From Planctomycetota bacterium (lineage in GTDB: Bacteria; Planctomycetota; Planctomycetia; Pirellulales; Thermoguttaceae): a stretch of DNA of 7,373 nucleotides. A model generated the notes under the pieces. It was not told where the DNA came from. It did no database searches and saw only the letters and a list, made by a program, of their open reading frames with translations. Position numbers and translations under genes: made by a program. Location: positions 1 through 7,373 of the forward strand of contig DQVB01000449.1 in NCBI GenBank assembly GCA_015661985.1, read 5' to 3'. Positions 6,656-7,373 of the stretch are shown in pieces; position 1 is the stretch's first letter; the number at the start of each line of letters is the position of its first letter.

Positions 6656-6780
6656 CCGGCCCTGAAGACGCTTCGAACACGAAAAGCAGGCTCGAGTCGC
6701 CCGGAGTCGATCGGCAACGACCAAGAACCTGATTCCTTTTGGGGCATGCGACCGCGACGTGTGGCGTCTTCAGGGGCCGG
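6656..6780. repeat. Long imperfect inverted repeat, possible structured RNA or miniature element
   Basis: CCGGCCCTGAAGACGC (6656-6671) pairs with GCGTCTTCAGGGGCCGG (6764-6780): 16 bp with one bulged G. Pairing continues inward with ACACG (6677-6681) to CGTGT (6758-6762), AAAAG (6682-6686) to CTTTT (6736-6740) and CAGG (6687-6690) to CCTG (6728-6731). All pairs are in the right order for one stepped hairpin. The outer arms are flanked by TGC on both sides (6653-6655, 6781-6783), which could be a 3-bp target duplication or chance. Without a promoter or a second copy, a structured RNA, a miniature transposable element and an ordinary intergenic palindrome remain possible. Confidence 0.5.
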
Positions 6781-6994
6781 TGCGGTGCGGTTGCTTTCAC
6801 GGACCGGCGCGGTAGACTGATTCTCGATCGGTGGTCCGGTTCTCTCGGTCGGCACCGCGGTCACCGGGATCGGTTTCGTGAATGCAAGTCGGAGCGGGGG
6901 CGTTCGCCACGGCCCGGTTCGAGGCGTCTTCCTTGCAGTGGACGCGAGAGCGGGAAAGCTCGCCTTGTGTCCGTCTTTGATCGGAGGAGTTCAC

Positions 6995-7036
6995 TTGTTG
7001 CGCGTCGCTGAAGCAGCTCGCTTGGCGCCGCGATGA
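6995..7036 (+). CDS. Possible 13-residue upstream leader frame
   Basis: GGAGGAG (6983-6989) is the strongest Shine-Dalgarno sequence on the plus strand here. Five bases later a TTG opens a frame of 13 codons (start, Leu, Arg, Val, Ala, Glu, Ala, Ala, Arg, Leu, Ala, Pro, Arg) ending at TGA 7034-7036, 20 bases before the rhodanese ATG. It could be a leader peptide that couples to the downstream gene, or a site left over from nothing. The TTG start and tiny size make this weak. Confidence 0.2.
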   Translation: MLRVAEAARLAPR

Positions 7037-7056
7037 GCGTACGAAAGGGATGACCG

Positions 7057-7373
7057 ATGGGCAAGAAGCACAATCCGCGATTCCTGCAGGTCGTTGAAGA
7101 TGCCAAGAGGCGTATTCGCGAGTGCACAGTGCAGGAGGTCAAGCAGAAGCTGGACGCCGGTGAGACGTTCCATTTGATCGACGTGCGCGAAGAATCGGAG
7201 TGGAGAGCGGGCCATCTGCCCAAGGCCGTTCATCTCTGCAAAGGGATCATCGAACGCGATATCGAGAACGTCGTGCCGGACGTGGGGGCGAAAATCGTCT
7301 TGTACTGCGGCGGGGGGTACCGGTCCGCTTTGGCGGCGGACATTTTGCAAAAGATGGGCTACACCAACGTTGT
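7057..7373 (+). CDS. Rhodanese-like domain protein, N-terminal part (runs off right edge)
   Basis: The frame opens at ATG 7057, 6 bases after AAGGGA (7045-7050), and stays open for 105 codons to the window edge. After a basic N-terminus (MGKKHNPRF) and a helix comes a single rhodanese domain: TVQEVKQKL (24-32), LIDVREESEW (40-49), AGHLPKAVHL (51-60), then KIVLYCGGGYRSALAADIL (79-97). Cys84 is the persulfide-carrying residue and CGGGYRS (84-90) is the active-site loop with the conserved Arg-Ser, so the catalytic loop is intact. The family moves sulfane sulfur between acceptors; the partner here is unknown. No signal peptide, so cytoplasmic. The tail of the domain is outside the window. A protein of about 130-140 residues would be usual for a stand-alone domain, but a fusion beyond the edge cannot be excluded. 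It is divergent from the CBM9-like gene and shows no functional link to it. Confidence 0.9.
   Translation, partial: MGKKHNPRFLQVVEDAKRRIRECTVQEVKQKLDAGETFHLIDVREESEWRAGHLPKAVHLCKGIIERDIENVVPDVGAKIVLYCGGGYRSALAADILQKMGYTNV

Larger units (their letters stand above)
6318..7056. other. Long intergenic region between divergent genes
   Basis: About 740 bases separate the CBM9-like gene's promoter from the rhodanese gene. Open frames cover parts on both strands, but they are Arg/Ser/Pro/Gly-rich, lack recognisable domains and overlap each other, as expected of GC-rich noncoding DNA. The notable contents are the stepped inverted repeat at 6656-6780 and a strong GGAGGAG followed by a 13-codon frame at 6995-7036. 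Confidence 0.5.

Noticed and set aside
6267..6800. 177-codon minus-strand frame upstream of the CBM9-like gene
   Set aside because: It covers that gene's promoter and the inverted repeat and has no recognisable domain. It is Ala/Arg/Pro-rich, as in random GC-rich DNA.
6005..6820. 271-codon plus-strand frame reaching into the intergenic region
   Set aside because: Half of it is antisense to the CBM9-like gene. The rest is Arg/Ser/Pro-rich without motifs.
1..7373. tRNA genes, rRNA and CRISPR arrays
   Set aside because: I saw no cloverleaf, no conserved rRNA stretch and no regularly spaced direct repeats on either strand.

Overview
The window is GC-rich DNA whose gene content points to a planctomycete (Planctomycetota). 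The pointers are a secreted PhoPQ-activated pathogenicity-related (PqaA-type) hydrolase, a large secreted CBM9-like multidomain putative glycosidase, a degenerate receiver-GGDEF protein and a likely IS66-type transposase remnant. The phylum is an inference from this gene repertoire. No rRNA or other marker is present to settle it.

Layout from left to right. Bases 1-481 (minus) hold the N-terminal 160 residues of a receiver-like/GGDEF protein that runs off the left edge. A 59-bp gap made almost entirely of two hairpins separates it from a complete PqaA-family alpha/beta hydrolase on the same strand (541-1875). From about 1876 to 3234 there is no intact gene. This stretch holds the upstream region of the PqaA gene with a 7-bp inverted repeat, a short tandem duplication, a 38-codon piece resembling the N-terminus of an IS66-type transposase, and a 134-codon piece resembling the C-terminus of a planctomycete glycosidase-like protein. 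It reads as a decayed, rearranged region. Next is the dominant gene (3235-6234, minus), a secreted protein of about 1000 residues with a CBM9-like N-terminus, two beta-rich domains and a probable TIM-barrel region. It has a readable sigma70-type promoter and a strong ribosome binding site. Its very long antisense open frame is a composition artefact. Bases 6318-7056 carry no convincing gene but contain a long imperfect inverted repeat (6656-6780) able to fold into a stepped hairpin. The window ends inside a rhodanese-domain gene (from 7057, plus) with an intact active-site loop.

The two exported hydrolases are on the same strand but separated by about 1.36 kb of broken sequence, so they are not one simple operon. 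They share an 11/13 match just upstream of their start codons, which may or may not matter. The PqaA gene and the GGDEF gene could be co-transcribed across the hairpin pair. Nothing here forms a recognisable defence, CRISPR or secondary-metabolite system. The most novel items are the unassigned CBM9/TIM-barrel enzyme and the structured intergenic inverted repeat.
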